Under the pieces are notes generated by a model, which searched no databases, had not been told where the DNA came from, and saw nothing but the letters and a program-made list of their open reading frames with translations. The position numbers and the translations under genes were made by a program. Below are positions 44,927 through 53,900 of a DNA stretch of 64,000 nt, in pieces; positions within the stretch are counted from its first letter, which is position 1; the number at the start of each line of letters is the position of its first letter. The DNA is from CAYZJD01 sp964483455 (GTDB lineage Bacteria > Acidobacteriota > Terriglobia > Bryobacterales > Bryobacteraceae): NCBI GenBank assembly GCA_964483455.1, contig CAZACK010000004.1, positions 1 through 64,000 on the forward strand. Direction: 5' to 3'.

Positions 44927-45676
44927 TCAGTACTCCACCGAAACCAGGAACAAACCGCACGCGGGCGCGGTCGGGCCTGCTTTGACTTCCACCCCCGGCG
45001 CGAGCAGCCGCCGGATGTCTTCTTCGCCGAGGTTTTCTTTCCCCACCTCCAGCAGCGTGCCCACCAGGTTGCGCACCATGTGCTTCAAAAACCCGCTCCC
45101 GCGCACGCGGTAGAAAAGCAGGTCGGCGGCCAGCTCAAGGCGGGAGGAAAAAATCGTCCGGACTTTCGAGCCGCCCAGAGCATCCTTCTCGTCGGCGGCG
45201 GCGAAGGCGGAAAAGTCGTGCTCGCCTTCGAAGAGCGGCGCGATCTCTGCCATCCGTTCCTCAACGAGGGGATACGGATAGTGATGCACAAAGCGCCTCT
45301 CGAACGGAGAACAGATCTCGCCCCGGAAGATCCGGTACTCGTAGGTCTTGGCGACGGCATGATGGCGGGGGTGAAAATCGGGCGACGCTACTTCGGCGCG
45401 AAGCACGCGCACACTCGCCGGGAGCAGGCGGTTCATGGCCCGCCGGAGATTGTCGAGCGGGATCGGATTCTCGATCGTGAACGCCGCCACCTGCCCAAGC
45501 GCATGCACACCCGCGTCCGTGCGGCCGGATCCCGCGACATGGACCGCCTTGCCTTCGATCTCCGCCGTCACCACCTCGAGCGTGCCTTGAATGGTCGGCA
45601 AGCCCGGCTGGACCTGCCAGCCGTGGAAGTCAGAGCCGTCGTACGCGAGGGTGATCTTGACGCGACGGGGGTTCAT
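44927..45676 (-). CDS. truA: tRNA pseudouridine(38-40) synthase
   Basis: Converts uridines 38-40 of the tRNA anticodon stem-loop to pseudouridine. The 249 residues fit TruA. Seen: ITLAYDGSDFHGWQVQPG at the N-terminus, the catalytic Asp in GSGRTDAGVHALGQVAAF (about 53), YEYRIFRG, and the C-terminal GSGFLKHMVRNLVGTLLEVG. The ATG at 45676 overlaps the pyrE stop by 4 bp (ATGA), so the genes are coupled. Confidence 0.93.
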   Translation of the reverse strand: MNPRRVKITLAYDGSDFHGWQVQPGLPTIQGTLEVVTAEIEGKAVHVAGSGRTDAGVHALGQVAAFTIENPIPLDNLRRAMNRLLPASVRVLRAEVASPDFHPRHHAVAKTYEYRIFRGEICSPFERRFVHHYPYPLVEERMAEIAPLFEGEHDFSAFAAADEKDALGGSKVRTIFSSRLELAADLLFYRVRGSGFLKHMVRNLVGTLLEVGKENLGEEDIRRLLAPGVEVKAGPTAPACGLFLVSVEY

Positions 45677-46269
45677 GCGGAGGGGCGCGAGCCGGGCTTG
45701 ATCGCCGGACTGCCGCCCCGGCACAGCGGGCACTCGCCGGGAGAATACGCGGTCACCTCGAGAGTCGCCAGCGCAACGCGGGGGACCCCCACGTCGGCCT
45801 GCCCGCCGCTACGGTCGATGATGGAACCGGCGGCCAGCACGTCGGCGCCGGCGGCGCGGAGCACCTCGACGACCTCGCGGGTGCTTCCCCCGGTCGTCAC
45901 GACATCCTCGATGACAATGGCCGCCTCGCCCGGCGTAACCGTGAACCCGCGGCGCAGCGTCATCTTCCCCTGAGGATCGCGTTCCGTGAAAACGAACCGG
46001 GCGCCCACCGCGCGAGCCACCTCGTGCCCGATGATGAGGCCGCCGAGGGCGGGCGAAGCAACAAACTCGACGCGCCTCCCGGCGAACCGGCTTGAAACGT
46101 CCGCGGCCAACTCCCGCCCCAGCCGCTCCGCGTGCTCCGGGAATTGGAGCACCAGGGCGCACTGCAAGTATTCGGGGCTGTGCAGCCCGCTGGTCAGTAG
46201 GAAATGCCCGCGCAGGTATGCTCCGGTGCGCTCGAACAGCGCCAGTACGGCTTCCGCTTGCGAGGTCAC
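45673..46269 (-). CDS. pyrE: Orotate phosphoribosyltransferase
   Basis: Makes orotidine 5'-phosphate from orotate and PRPP in pyrimidine synthesis. The 198 residues fit PyrE. Seen: the N-terminal FLLTSGLHSPEYLQCALVL, FVASPALGGLIIGHEVAR, the lysine loop RRGF and the PRPP motif VIEDVVTTGGSTRE (about 118-131). The C-terminus has ECPLCRGGSPAIKPGSRP, a tail seen in one PyrE subgroup. The start is GTG at 46269, with TATAGT 8 nt upstream and no Shine-Dalgarno. truA follows by overlap. Confidence 0.93.
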   Translation of the reverse strand: MTSQAEAVLALFERTGAYLRGHFLLTSGLHSPEYLQCALVLQFPEHAERLGRELAADVSSRFAGRRVEFVASPALGGLIIGHEVARAVGARFVFTERDPQGKMTLRRGFTVTPGEAAIVIEDVVTTGGSTREVVEVLRAAGADVLAAGSIIDRSGGQADVGVPRVALATLEVTAYSPGECPLCRGGSPAIKPGSRPSA

Positions 46270-46277
46270 AGATGCCT

Positions 46278-46283
46278 ACTATA
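46278..46283 (-). promoter_or_regulatory. Putative -10 box of pyrE-truA (leaderless)
   Basis: TATAGT on the minus strand, 8 nt before the GTG start of pyrE, so the predicted transcript would begin within a base or two of the codon. Confidence 0.4.
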
Positions 46284-46374
46284 GCATTGAAAAATCAGGG
46301 AACTAGGCCGCCGGAGTTTTCGTTCTACCTAGTCTGAGAGGCGGTTTCGCCGAAACCTGTGTCGAGAAAGGACC

Positions 46375-48327
46375 ATGAAACGAAACATCCTTGCATTCCT
46401 CCTTTGTGTTCTGCTGGCTTTTCCTCCCGCCTACGGACAACAGGGCGAGTCGCCCCAGAAGACCGCCCAGCCGGCGATTCAATGGCACTCCGGCCTCATC
46501 AGCGCGTACCAATACCGTGAGGAAGCCCCGATCCACCTCGGCAACTCCAGCCGGCTGGAATCGCTGATCCGGGCCGGCAAGATCTACCTGTCGCTCCAGG
46601 ATGCCATTGCCCTGGCGCTGGAGAACAACCTCGACATCGAGCTTCAGCGGTACGGGCCGCGGATCGCCGACGCGGACATCCTCCGCGCGGAAGCCGGCGG
46701 CTTGCTGCGAGGCATCCCGGTGGACATCCAGCAGGGCGCCAGCAGCGCCGTGGCTCAGGTGACCGGAACCGCCGGCGGCGCCGCCGGCGGTGGAGGCGTA
46801 GCTGCCGGAGGCGGAGGCGGAGGCGACGCCATTACGACGGGCGGCGCCATCATCACCACGACGGGAACGGCCCTGCCGAATCTCGACCCGGTCCTCACCA
46901 CCCAGTACCAGTGGGGACACCGCACCATCCCCCAGACCAACTCCTTCACCACCGGCACCAACTCGCTGGTGCTGGAAAGCCACTCCGGCAATGCCTTCCT
47001 CCGAAAAGGATTCCTGACCGGAACAACGGTAGACGTCGGTTTCACCAACACGAACGCGTTGAGCAACGCGGGCCGCCAGGACTTCAACCCCTCCACCTCG
47101 AGCGGCCTGAGCTTGCAGATCACCCAGCGGCTGCTACAGGGCTTCGGCACGGCCGTCAACAACCGGAACATCCGCATCGCCCGGAACAGCCGCCGCGTCT
47201 CCGACCTCCTGTTCCGCCAGCAGGTGATCGTCACCGTGTCCTCGGTGGTGAATCTGTATTGGGACCTCGTCAGCTTCAACGAAGACGTGAAGGTCAAGAA
47301 ACAAGCGCTGGCCCTGGCCGAGAAGCTGTACAACGACAACAAGAAGCAGGTGGAGATCGGCACCCTGGCGCCGATCGAAATCGTCCGCGCCGAGGCGGAG
47401 GTGGCGCGCAGCCAGCAGGACCTGACCGTGTCGGAGACGCGCGTCCTGTTGCAGGAAACGATCCTGAAGAACGCGCTCAGCCGCACCGGCGTGGCCAGCC
47501 CGACCCTGGCGGAGGTTCGCATCGTGCTCACCGACCCCCTGCGCATCCCCGATGTCGAGCCGGTCACGCCATTGCAGGACCTGGTGGCCGAGGCGCTCGA
47601 CAAGCGGCCGGAGATCGCCCAGACCCGGCTGAACATCGAGAGCACCAAAATCGGTCTTCAGGGCACCAAGAGCGCGCTGCGCCCGTCGCTCGACATGCTG
47701 CTGAGCTTCCAGAACAACGGCCTCGCCGGCGACATCAACTCCCTGCCTATTCCTCCGTTCCCGGGACTGCCGCCGGTCGAGCGGGACCCAAACAGCGTCG
47801 ATCCGTTCTTCCTGGGCGGCTACAGCAAGGCCCTGGGACAGATCTTCCGGCGCAACTTCCCGGACTACAGCGTCGGCTTCCAGCTCAATATTCCCTTGCG
47901 CAACCGGGCGGCCCAGGCCGACATGATCCGCGACCAGCTTTCGCTGCGCCAGCAGGAGCTTCGCCAGCAGCGGCTCACCAACCAGATCCGCGTGGACGTC
48001 AGCAACGCCCTCACCGCGGTCCAGCAGGCCAGAGCCACCTACCAAGCGGCGCTGAAGGCCCGCGTCTTGCAGGAGCAGACGCTGGACGCCGAGGAGAAGA
48101 AGTACGCCCTCGGGGCGTCGACGATCTTCTTCGTGATCCAGGCCCAGCGCGACCTGGCGCAAGCCCGGTCTTCGGAAGTGGCGGCGCTGAGCGCTTACAG
48201 CAAAGCGCGGGTCGGGCTCGATCAATCGACGGGGCGCGTGCTGGAGTCGTACAACATCTCCATCGACGAGGCGCAGCGAGGCTCGGTGTCGCGGCCGCCG
48301 GACCCCATCCCGGCGGTGGTGCAGTAG
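46375..48327 (+). CDS. TolC-family outer membrane channel
   Basis: Outer membrane efflux factor of 650 residues, longer than E. coli TolC. The signal peptide is MKRNILAFLLCVLLAFPPAYG. Two OEP repeats are seen. The first starts LSLQDAIALALENNLDIELQ; the second contains VTPLQDLVAEALDKRPEIAQTRLNIE. Coiled-coil segments lie near residues 290-340 and 520-580. A glycine-rich insertion of about 35 residues (near 135-170, GGAAGGGGVAAGG) and a proline loop before the second barrel strand (LPIPPFPGLPPVERDP) account for the extra length. No RND or membrane-fusion genes are adjacent. A weak AAAGGA precedes the ATG. Confidence 0.9.
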   Translation: MKRNILAFLLCVLLAFPPAYGQQGESPQKTAQPAIQWHSGLISAYQYREEAPIHLGNSSRLESLIRAGKIYLSLQDAIALALENNLDIELQRYGPRIADADILRAEAGGLLRGIPVDIQQGASSAVAQVTGTAGGAAGGGGVAAGGGGGGDAITTGGAIITTTGTALPNLDPVLTTQYQWGHRTIPQTNSFTTGTNSLVLESHSGNAFLRKGFLTGTTVDVGFTNTNALSNAGRQDFNPSTSSGLSLQITQRLLQGFGTAVNNRNIRIARNSRRVSDLLFRQQVIVTVSSVVNLYWDLVSFNEDVKVKKQALALAEKLYNDNKKQVEIGTLAPIEIVRAEAEVARSQQDLTVSETRVLLQETILKNALSRTGVASPTLAEVRIVLTDPLRIPDVEPVTPLQDLVAEALDKRPEIAQTRLNIESTKIGLQGTKSALRPSLDMLLSFQNNGLAGDINSLPIPPFPGLPPVERDPNSVDPFFLGGYSKALGQIFRRNFPDYSVGFQLNIPLRNRAAQADMIRDQLSLRQQELRQQRLTNQIRVDVSNALTAVQQARATYQAALKARVLQEQTLDAEEKKYALGASTIFFVIQAQRDLAQARSSEVAALSAYSKARVGLDQSTGRVLESYNISIDEAQRGSVSRPPDPIPAVVQ

Positions 48328-48340
48328 CGCGAGGCGCGAC

Positions 48341-48669
48341 ATGAGGATCAGCGTGCGCCTGGACGACGCCCTGCTCGCACAGGCGATGCGAGAAGCCGCG
48401 CGGCGCGGTGATACCCTCGCATCCCTCATCGCATCAGGCCTTCGGCTCGTGTTGGCGCAGCGGCGGCCCGCCTCGCGCCTCGCCCGGCTGGAACTGCCGG
48501 TTTGCCGGGCGGGCGGCGGCGCTCTCCCGGGCGTCGACCTGGATAACACGGGAACTTGGCCCAGGACGCGTGGTTCGCCGCGCTGGCCATCGAATCGGGC
48601 TGCGAATGGATCACCACCGACCGGGACTACGCCCGTTTTGATGGCTTGCGGTGGCGAGCGCCATCTTGA
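48341..48669 (+). pseudogene. vapBC toxin-antitoxin remnant (antitoxin N-part joined to toxin C-part)
   Basis: The first part reads as a ribbon-helix-helix VapB antitoxin: RISVRLDDALLAQAMREAAR, then SLIASGLRLVL and the family tail GGGALPGVDLDN. At about 48546 the homology ends. From 48553 another frame reads NLAQDAWFAALAIESGCEW and ITTDRDYARFDGLRW to a TGA at 48669, which is the C-terminal quarter of a PIN-domain VapC toxin. About ten antitoxin codons and the first 95 or so toxin codons, with the first active-site aspartates, are gone. One deletion explains this. The antitoxin frame runs on to 48718 without further homology. Confidence 0.72.
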
Positions 48670-48701
48670 CGCGCGATTCCTGTTCAGGGGGTGCGCCCTG
48701 G

Positions 48702-50876
48702 CTACTGATTCACCTTGAAAACGGCGTATTCCTCCGCCGCGCCCGCGCCCTGGCGGACCACGGCCCGCAACTCGTATTGGCCCGCCGGGAATTTCTCCAG
48801 CGGAAATGACGCGATGTACGGGATCGCGCCCCGCTCGTTGGGCTCCGGCAATTGGGGGCTGATCGCTCCGAGGGGCTGGCCGTCCTTTGAGAGTTCGAGT
48901 GTGAGTTGAGGCTTGCTCGCCTCCGAGGCCTGCGGGTACACCACGAAGTAGAAGGAGAGGCCGCCGCCAGGCGCATTCTGCACCTCAGCGTCCAGCCTCG
49001 GCACGACTCGGTTGCCCTGGTAGTGGAACGGGTCGATGGATGCGGCGTCCGCCGACTGAGGATCCAGCCGCCGGATGAGGGAAATGCTGCTGATGTCGAT
49101 TGCCGCCCGCGGCGGCGCCACCACCACCGATGTCTTCCTGGCGGCCGCTTTGTTTGCCTCGCGATCCATCACCGCCGATTCGACCGTATAGCGTCCGGGC
49201 GGCAGGCTCACCTGGTAGGTGTTCAGGAACTGGCGCTTGCGAAACTCCTCGATCCTGTCCAAGGGCACGTCGAAGGGGAAATCGCGGCTGAACCGCTCGA
49301 CGACCTCGCCATTCTGGTTCTTGACCAAGGCAAGCACCGAGATCCGCGTCGTGTACTTCTTGTTCGGGACGTCTTCGGTAGCGGCGACGCCGGCGAGCGG
49401 CACCTCGATGGCCAGGGTGTGCTCCTGGCGCGCATCCTGCCCGTGGAACCGGAGAGCGGCTACCTGGTAGGAAACCTGCCTCGGCAGTGGATTCGCGTTC
49501 AATGCGTTGAACAGCGGCATCTCATATGCGAACACTGAGTCCTGGTTCGGCGGCAGAGCGAAGTAGCCGCTTCGCGACTGGACTTTCGCGTCCGGCCGGT
49601 TCACCTTTACCATCAGCCGGCGAAAGCGGCCGTCATACTGCTCGATTTGCGGCGAGTAAGCAAGCTCGTAATAGGTCATCACGTCTTCGTGGATCTGGCG
49701 GAACGGGTCGCGGAAGTCGTTCGTGTTGGAGACCAGAAATCCGCCGGTGCTCGTGGCCAGATTGCCCAGCGCCTGCTGCGTGTTGGCGTGGATGCTGTTC
49801 ATGGCCGTGTCGAAGACCTTGACCTGCTCCGGAGTCACGCCACGCTCGTCTCCTTCGAGCTGCTGGGTCCGGCTCGCACTAACGGCCGACTGGAGCATGG
49901 ACACGCTGGAAGCGTTCTGAGAATCGAGTGTGAGGCCGCGGGCGTCCACGCCGTAGACGCTCACCCCGGCGCGATTGGCCGCCGCGATGGTGCTCTTCAG
50001 GTGCTCGACCATGTTCTCCGGGACCTGGAGCCCGCGGGTGAAGTACACCACGGTCTTTCGGCCCGGAAGCGCCGCTTGTTCTTTGACGAGCGCCAGCAAG
50101 GAGAACAGCGAGGACCTCGACTGCTGGGAGCGCGTAAGCGCCTCCTCGAAGTTCAGGATGTTGAGCGTCGCCTGAGCCATTCGGGAGGCCGCCGAGGCCG
50201 GCCCGATGCCGCCCCCGCCGGGATTCCCCCGCCCGGGCAAGTTCGTCGCCGCACCCTGCGCCGCCGCCGTGACGTCTCCCTGAACCGCTTCCAGTTCCTT
50301 TCGGATCGCTTCGGACTCGGCCACGAATTGGGGATAGTGGGATCCGGTGGCCTTCTCCACCACCTTCCGGAGAAGCGCTGTGTCGTTGGTGAACGGCTGA
50401 AGCACTCGCAGGCGCTCGTCGATGACGAACACCGACACGTAGACGTTCTGCTCCAGCGCTTCCCGGAGGAAATCCATGGCGGCGTTGCGTACCAGGCGCC
50501 GTGCCTCGTTATCCAGGCCCTCGAACACCAGGCTGATCAGGCGCAGTTGCCGCATGGGGTCAAGCTGTTTCGGCCCGACCACGCTGGCGGCGGCCTCCGA
50601 TCCGAGGCCGGCGGCGGCGGTCCCGGTGACCAGGCGAAATGCATTGATCTTCTGGGGGCTGCCCTCGTCGTACACCTCGATTTCCTCCGGCCGCAGATCC
50701 CGGATCAATTTGCCCTTCTTGTCCCGGACCACGAGATCGAGGAGGACTTCCTGGGTCGTCGTGCGGATCACGGTTTGTTCGGCGGGCGGGCGAGGGGATT
50801 TCGGCGGCTGCTGGGCCGCCACGGCGACTGAAAGCAATACGGCAAATAGGTGCATGGCCCGATTCACTACTTTCAT
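48702..50876 (-). CDS. Secreted VWFA-related protein (acidobacterial type)
   Basis: A 724-residue exported protein with a signal peptide (MHLFAVLLSVAVAAQ). Residues about 40-85 have IRTTTQEVLLDLVVRDKKGK and RPEEIEVYDEG, the N-terminal motif of the VWFA-related acidobacterial family. A von Willebrand A-like domain spans about 105-400 (LISLVFEGLDNEARRLVRNAA, KTVVYFTRGLQVPENM). The C-terminal half resembles beta-sandwich domains (FDVPLDRIEEFRK, LPPGRYTVESAVMD). The function is unknown; such proteins are very numerous in Solibacter-like genomes. The start may be the ATG at 50876 or the in-frame ATG 21 bp further on. It lies downstream of the TonB receptor and its terminator. Confidence 0.85.
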   Translation of the reverse strand: MKVVNRAMHLFAVLLSVAVAAQQPPKSPRPPAEQTVIRTTTQEVLLDLVVRDKKGKLIRDLRPEEIEVYDEGSPQKINAFRLVTGTAAAGLGSEAAASVVGPKQLDPMRQLRLISLVFEGLDNEARRLVRNAAMDFLREALEQNVYVSVFVIDERLRVLQPFTNDTALLRKVVEKATGSHYPQFVAESEAIRKELEAVQGDVTAAAQGAATNLPGRGNPGGGGIGPASAASRMAQATLNILNFEEALTRSQQSRSSLFSLLALVKEQAALPGRKTVVYFTRGLQVPENMVEHLKSTIAAANRAGVSVYGVDARGLTLDSQNASSVSMLQSAVSASRTQQLEGDERGVTPEQVKVFDTAMNSIHANTQQALGNLATSTGGFLVSNTNDFRDPFRQIHEDVMTYYELAYSPQIEQYDGRFRRLMVKVNRPDAKVQSRSGYFALPPNQDSVFAYEMPLFNALNANPLPRQVSYQVAALRFHGQDARQEHTLAIEVPLAGVAATEDVPNKKYTTRISVLALVKNQNGEVVERFSRDFPFDVPLDRIEEFRKRQFLNTYQVSLPPGRYTVESAVMDREANKAAARKTSVVVAPPRAAIDISSISLIRRLDPQSADAASIDPFHYQGNRVVPRLDAEVQNAPGGGLSFYFVVYPQASEASKPQLTLELSKDGQPLGAISPQLPEPNERGAIPYIASFPLEKFPAGQYELRAVVRQGAGAAEEYAVFKVNQ

Positions 50877-50880
50877 TAAA

Positions 50881-50905
50881 CCGCAGAGACGCGAAGTCTC
50901 CGCGG
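50881..50905. repeat. Imperfect inverted repeat before the VWFA gene
   Basis: CCGCAGAGAC-GCGAA-GTCTCCGCGG, a 10-bp stem with one mismatch, between the receptor terminator and the VWFA start. A related CAGAGACACGGGAGGACACGG word stands at about 8544-8564. Such words are often dispersed intergenic repeats. Confidence 0.5.
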
Positions 50906-50910
50906 AGAAA

Positions 50911-50940
50911 GAAAAAAAGGGTGGCCGAACCCGGCCACCC
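50911..50940 (-). terminator. Intrinsic terminator of the TonB-receptor gene
   Basis: On the minus strand a perfect 9-bp GC-rich stem (50932-50940 pairing with 50919-50927, 4-nt loop) is followed by seven T residues. It lies 36 bp after the receptor's stop codon and uncouples the receptor from the VWFA gene. Confidence 0.85.
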
Positions 50941-50976
50941 TTGGTTGCGAAACTTCTCAGGCCGTAGCCCTTACCA

Positions 50977-53900
50977 TCAGAAGTAGTACTTGATGGCGAA
51001 TTGCATCAGCCTCCGGCCTCGTTTTAGCGTTGGTCTGCCGAACTTCTCAAGCGTCTCCTGACTCGGTACCCCGTTCTCGAAATCGAGCGCCAGGCCGGGG
51101 TCCGCGCCACCGTTGAAGAACGGCAGTGGATGGTTCGGGAAGTTGTACATCGAGAACCGGAACTGTAGCTTCTGGTGCTCGGTGAACTCCCAGTTCTTGA
51201 ATACGGACAGGTCGTGGTTTTGGAACGCCGGGGTCTTCATGTACGGCATCCGGTAGGTGCCGTTAGCGCCGACCAACGGCGCCACGAAGCACGCGGCGTT
51301 GGCGTACTGCCCGTCCGCCAGCCCATCCCGCGGGTCACAGATCAGCCACGGGCGCGCCGGGGTGGCGTTCGTGCCGGTGATTCGCTGGTCCGACCAGTCC
51401 AGTCCGTCGGCCAGCGTACCGCTGAACCGGAACTGTGATTGGCCGGTGTAGCCGAGCGGCCCCCCGCTCTGCCACTGCGAGATACCGGACACCTGCCAGC
51501 CGTTCAGCGCCGCCTTGGCCGCCGGGTTCCGGAACGACCCCGGCAGCAGAATGTTGTACGCGACGCTCAGGCCGTGCGTCCGGTCGTACGGCAGTATCCC
51601 GTAGCTTCGGCCTTTGCGGTCAAACGGATCGGATGGCGTTCCGAAAGAGTCGCCGCCGATGCCCATCGCTTTGGAGAACGTGTAGGCGGCCGAGTAGTTG
51701 ACCCGGCCGGTCTGCCGGTTCGCCGTCACCTGCAACGAGTGATAGTTCTGCGACAGGCCGTGCGAACGCACTCCGATCGAACCGTAGTTCTGGAATGGCC
51801 GGAAACTATTCGGGTCGGAGCCGGGCGGCGCCTTGAGCATCGCCCCTTCCGGAACTGCGTTCAGGTCCGCGCCGCAGTTGGTGCACACCATCTGGTGCGA
51901 ACTCGAGTTGGCCACGTAGGATGCCTCGAACACGGTCGATGTCGGCAACCGTTGCGACAAGGTGAAGCTCCACGAGTACGTCGTCGGCACCTTGTCCTCG
52001 TTCGGCTGCAACACCGTCAGGTTGCTCTTGGCGATGCCCGGCTCCCGCGTCTCCAGGTCCTGGATCAACAACCCGCAGCAGACGTCGGTCGTGCGCCGCA
52101 GCGGTGGATTCCCGATCGTCCCGAAGACGTCTCCGTTGCGGTCGGCGTACTTGAACACGCCGCCGCCGCCCCGGATCACCGTGTTGCCACGCCCCGTCAC
52201 ATCCCAAGCGAAGCCGAACCGAGGCGATACCAACAGCGCCGGCGTCTTCCAGATGGACCTTGGCCCATCCCAGCCCAGGTGCGGCGATACCAGGCCAGTG
52301 TAATCGGTGATTTGCGAGTTCGGATCGTACCGCCTGGCGTCGAACCCGAACATATAGCCGTTCTTTTCGTACATCCAGCCCTGGTGCATGAACCGGGCGC
52401 CGTATTCGAGCGTCAGCTTCCGGCTCACTTTCCAGGAGTCTTGCGCGTAGCCCGAGAATTCATGCTTCCGGAAGTAACCGGTGACGTTCTTCGTCGCCTC
52501 GTCGTAGGCGCCCACCAACCCAAGCAGCATGTCGGCATAGGCATTGCCCGTCGAGTTGCCGCCCCAGTTGGTGAACTGGAACTCCCCGTGGTCGTTGGCG
52601 GTCGTCGGCTCATCGTTGCCCACAAACTCGTAGAAGCCGCCGAACTTCATCGTGTGCGTGCCGATGACCTTGGAGAAGTTGTCCCGGATACTGATCAGCG
52701 GCTTGTTGCCGATGATGGTCGGATCGTCCAACCCGCCCGGCTGAATGAAGTCCGCTACCCCACCGCCCCAGTCGGTGAAATTCGGAATCACGTCCGTCGT
52801 GTTCTTGAAGATCCCGCGGTACGGGTAGCCCAACGAGGAACGGGAAACCTTGTCCATCTGCCGGATCTTGTGGTTCATGCTCCAGTACGTGTAGGCGAAC
52901 ACCACTTCGTTTGTCGTCGACGGATCGAGCACGTTCACCAGGCTGGTGGAACTCGACCAGGTGTTGTAGCCGCCATGCAGATCCCCCGGCCAGGGCACGT
53001 CATTGGAGTTGTACCACCACAGCGTGAACGGGTACGGGCTCGACTGGTATTCGTGGTTGAAGCGCGTGTAGAGCTTCGTGTTGTCCGAGATGTTGTAGTC
53101 CACGCGCGCCAACTGCTGGTGCCGGTGCTCCGGATTGATGATGTTGGACGTGTAGTTGTAGCCCGCCGACTTCGTCGGATCCTGGTTCGGCAGCGGCAGC
53201 AGGTTCAGCAGGATCGAGCCTCCCTTGTTGATGAACGCCGGGTTTATCTTGCCGCCCTGGAGCATCTGCGCCGTGATCGGCACCCCGCTCCAGTTGTTGT
53301 TGCCTTCTTCGTCGTTCTTCGGCATCGAGTTCGCGTCGTAACCGTTCAGCGAGCCGAGGTACGCCGTGTCCGAGAAGTCTCCCGCGCGCATCGCTTGCGT
53401 CGGCACCGTCGCCGGGCGCACGCCGAGGTCGTGGTTCTGCCGCTGAATCTCCACGCCGGCGAAGAAGAACAGCTTGTCGCGTCCCTTGGTCAGCGGGCCG
53501 CCGATGTTGAATCCCGGGAAATAGAAGCTGTCGGTCGGCTTCTTCGTGTCGAAGAAGTTGTTCCGCCAGTCCCGGGAGTTCATCGAATGATGCCGGGCAT
53601 AGAGATAGGCCTCGCCGTGGAACTCGGAGGTGCCCGACTTGGACACCGCGCTGAATACCACCGGCCCCAGGGAGTTCTCCGCCGCGAAATTCGACGTCTG
53701 AACCTTCACCTCCTGAAGCATGTCCACGTTGGGCGTCACCGCCGAGCCGCAGTTGCAGCCGGGGTCGATCACGTTGGCGCCGTCGGAAATGTTGGCGATC
53801 TGCGTGTTCCGCGTCCCGGCCACGTTATAGTTGCCGATGCCGCGGTTGAACTGGACCGTGAATCCCGCCGGCGTGTCCGGATCGTTGTAGACGACACCGG

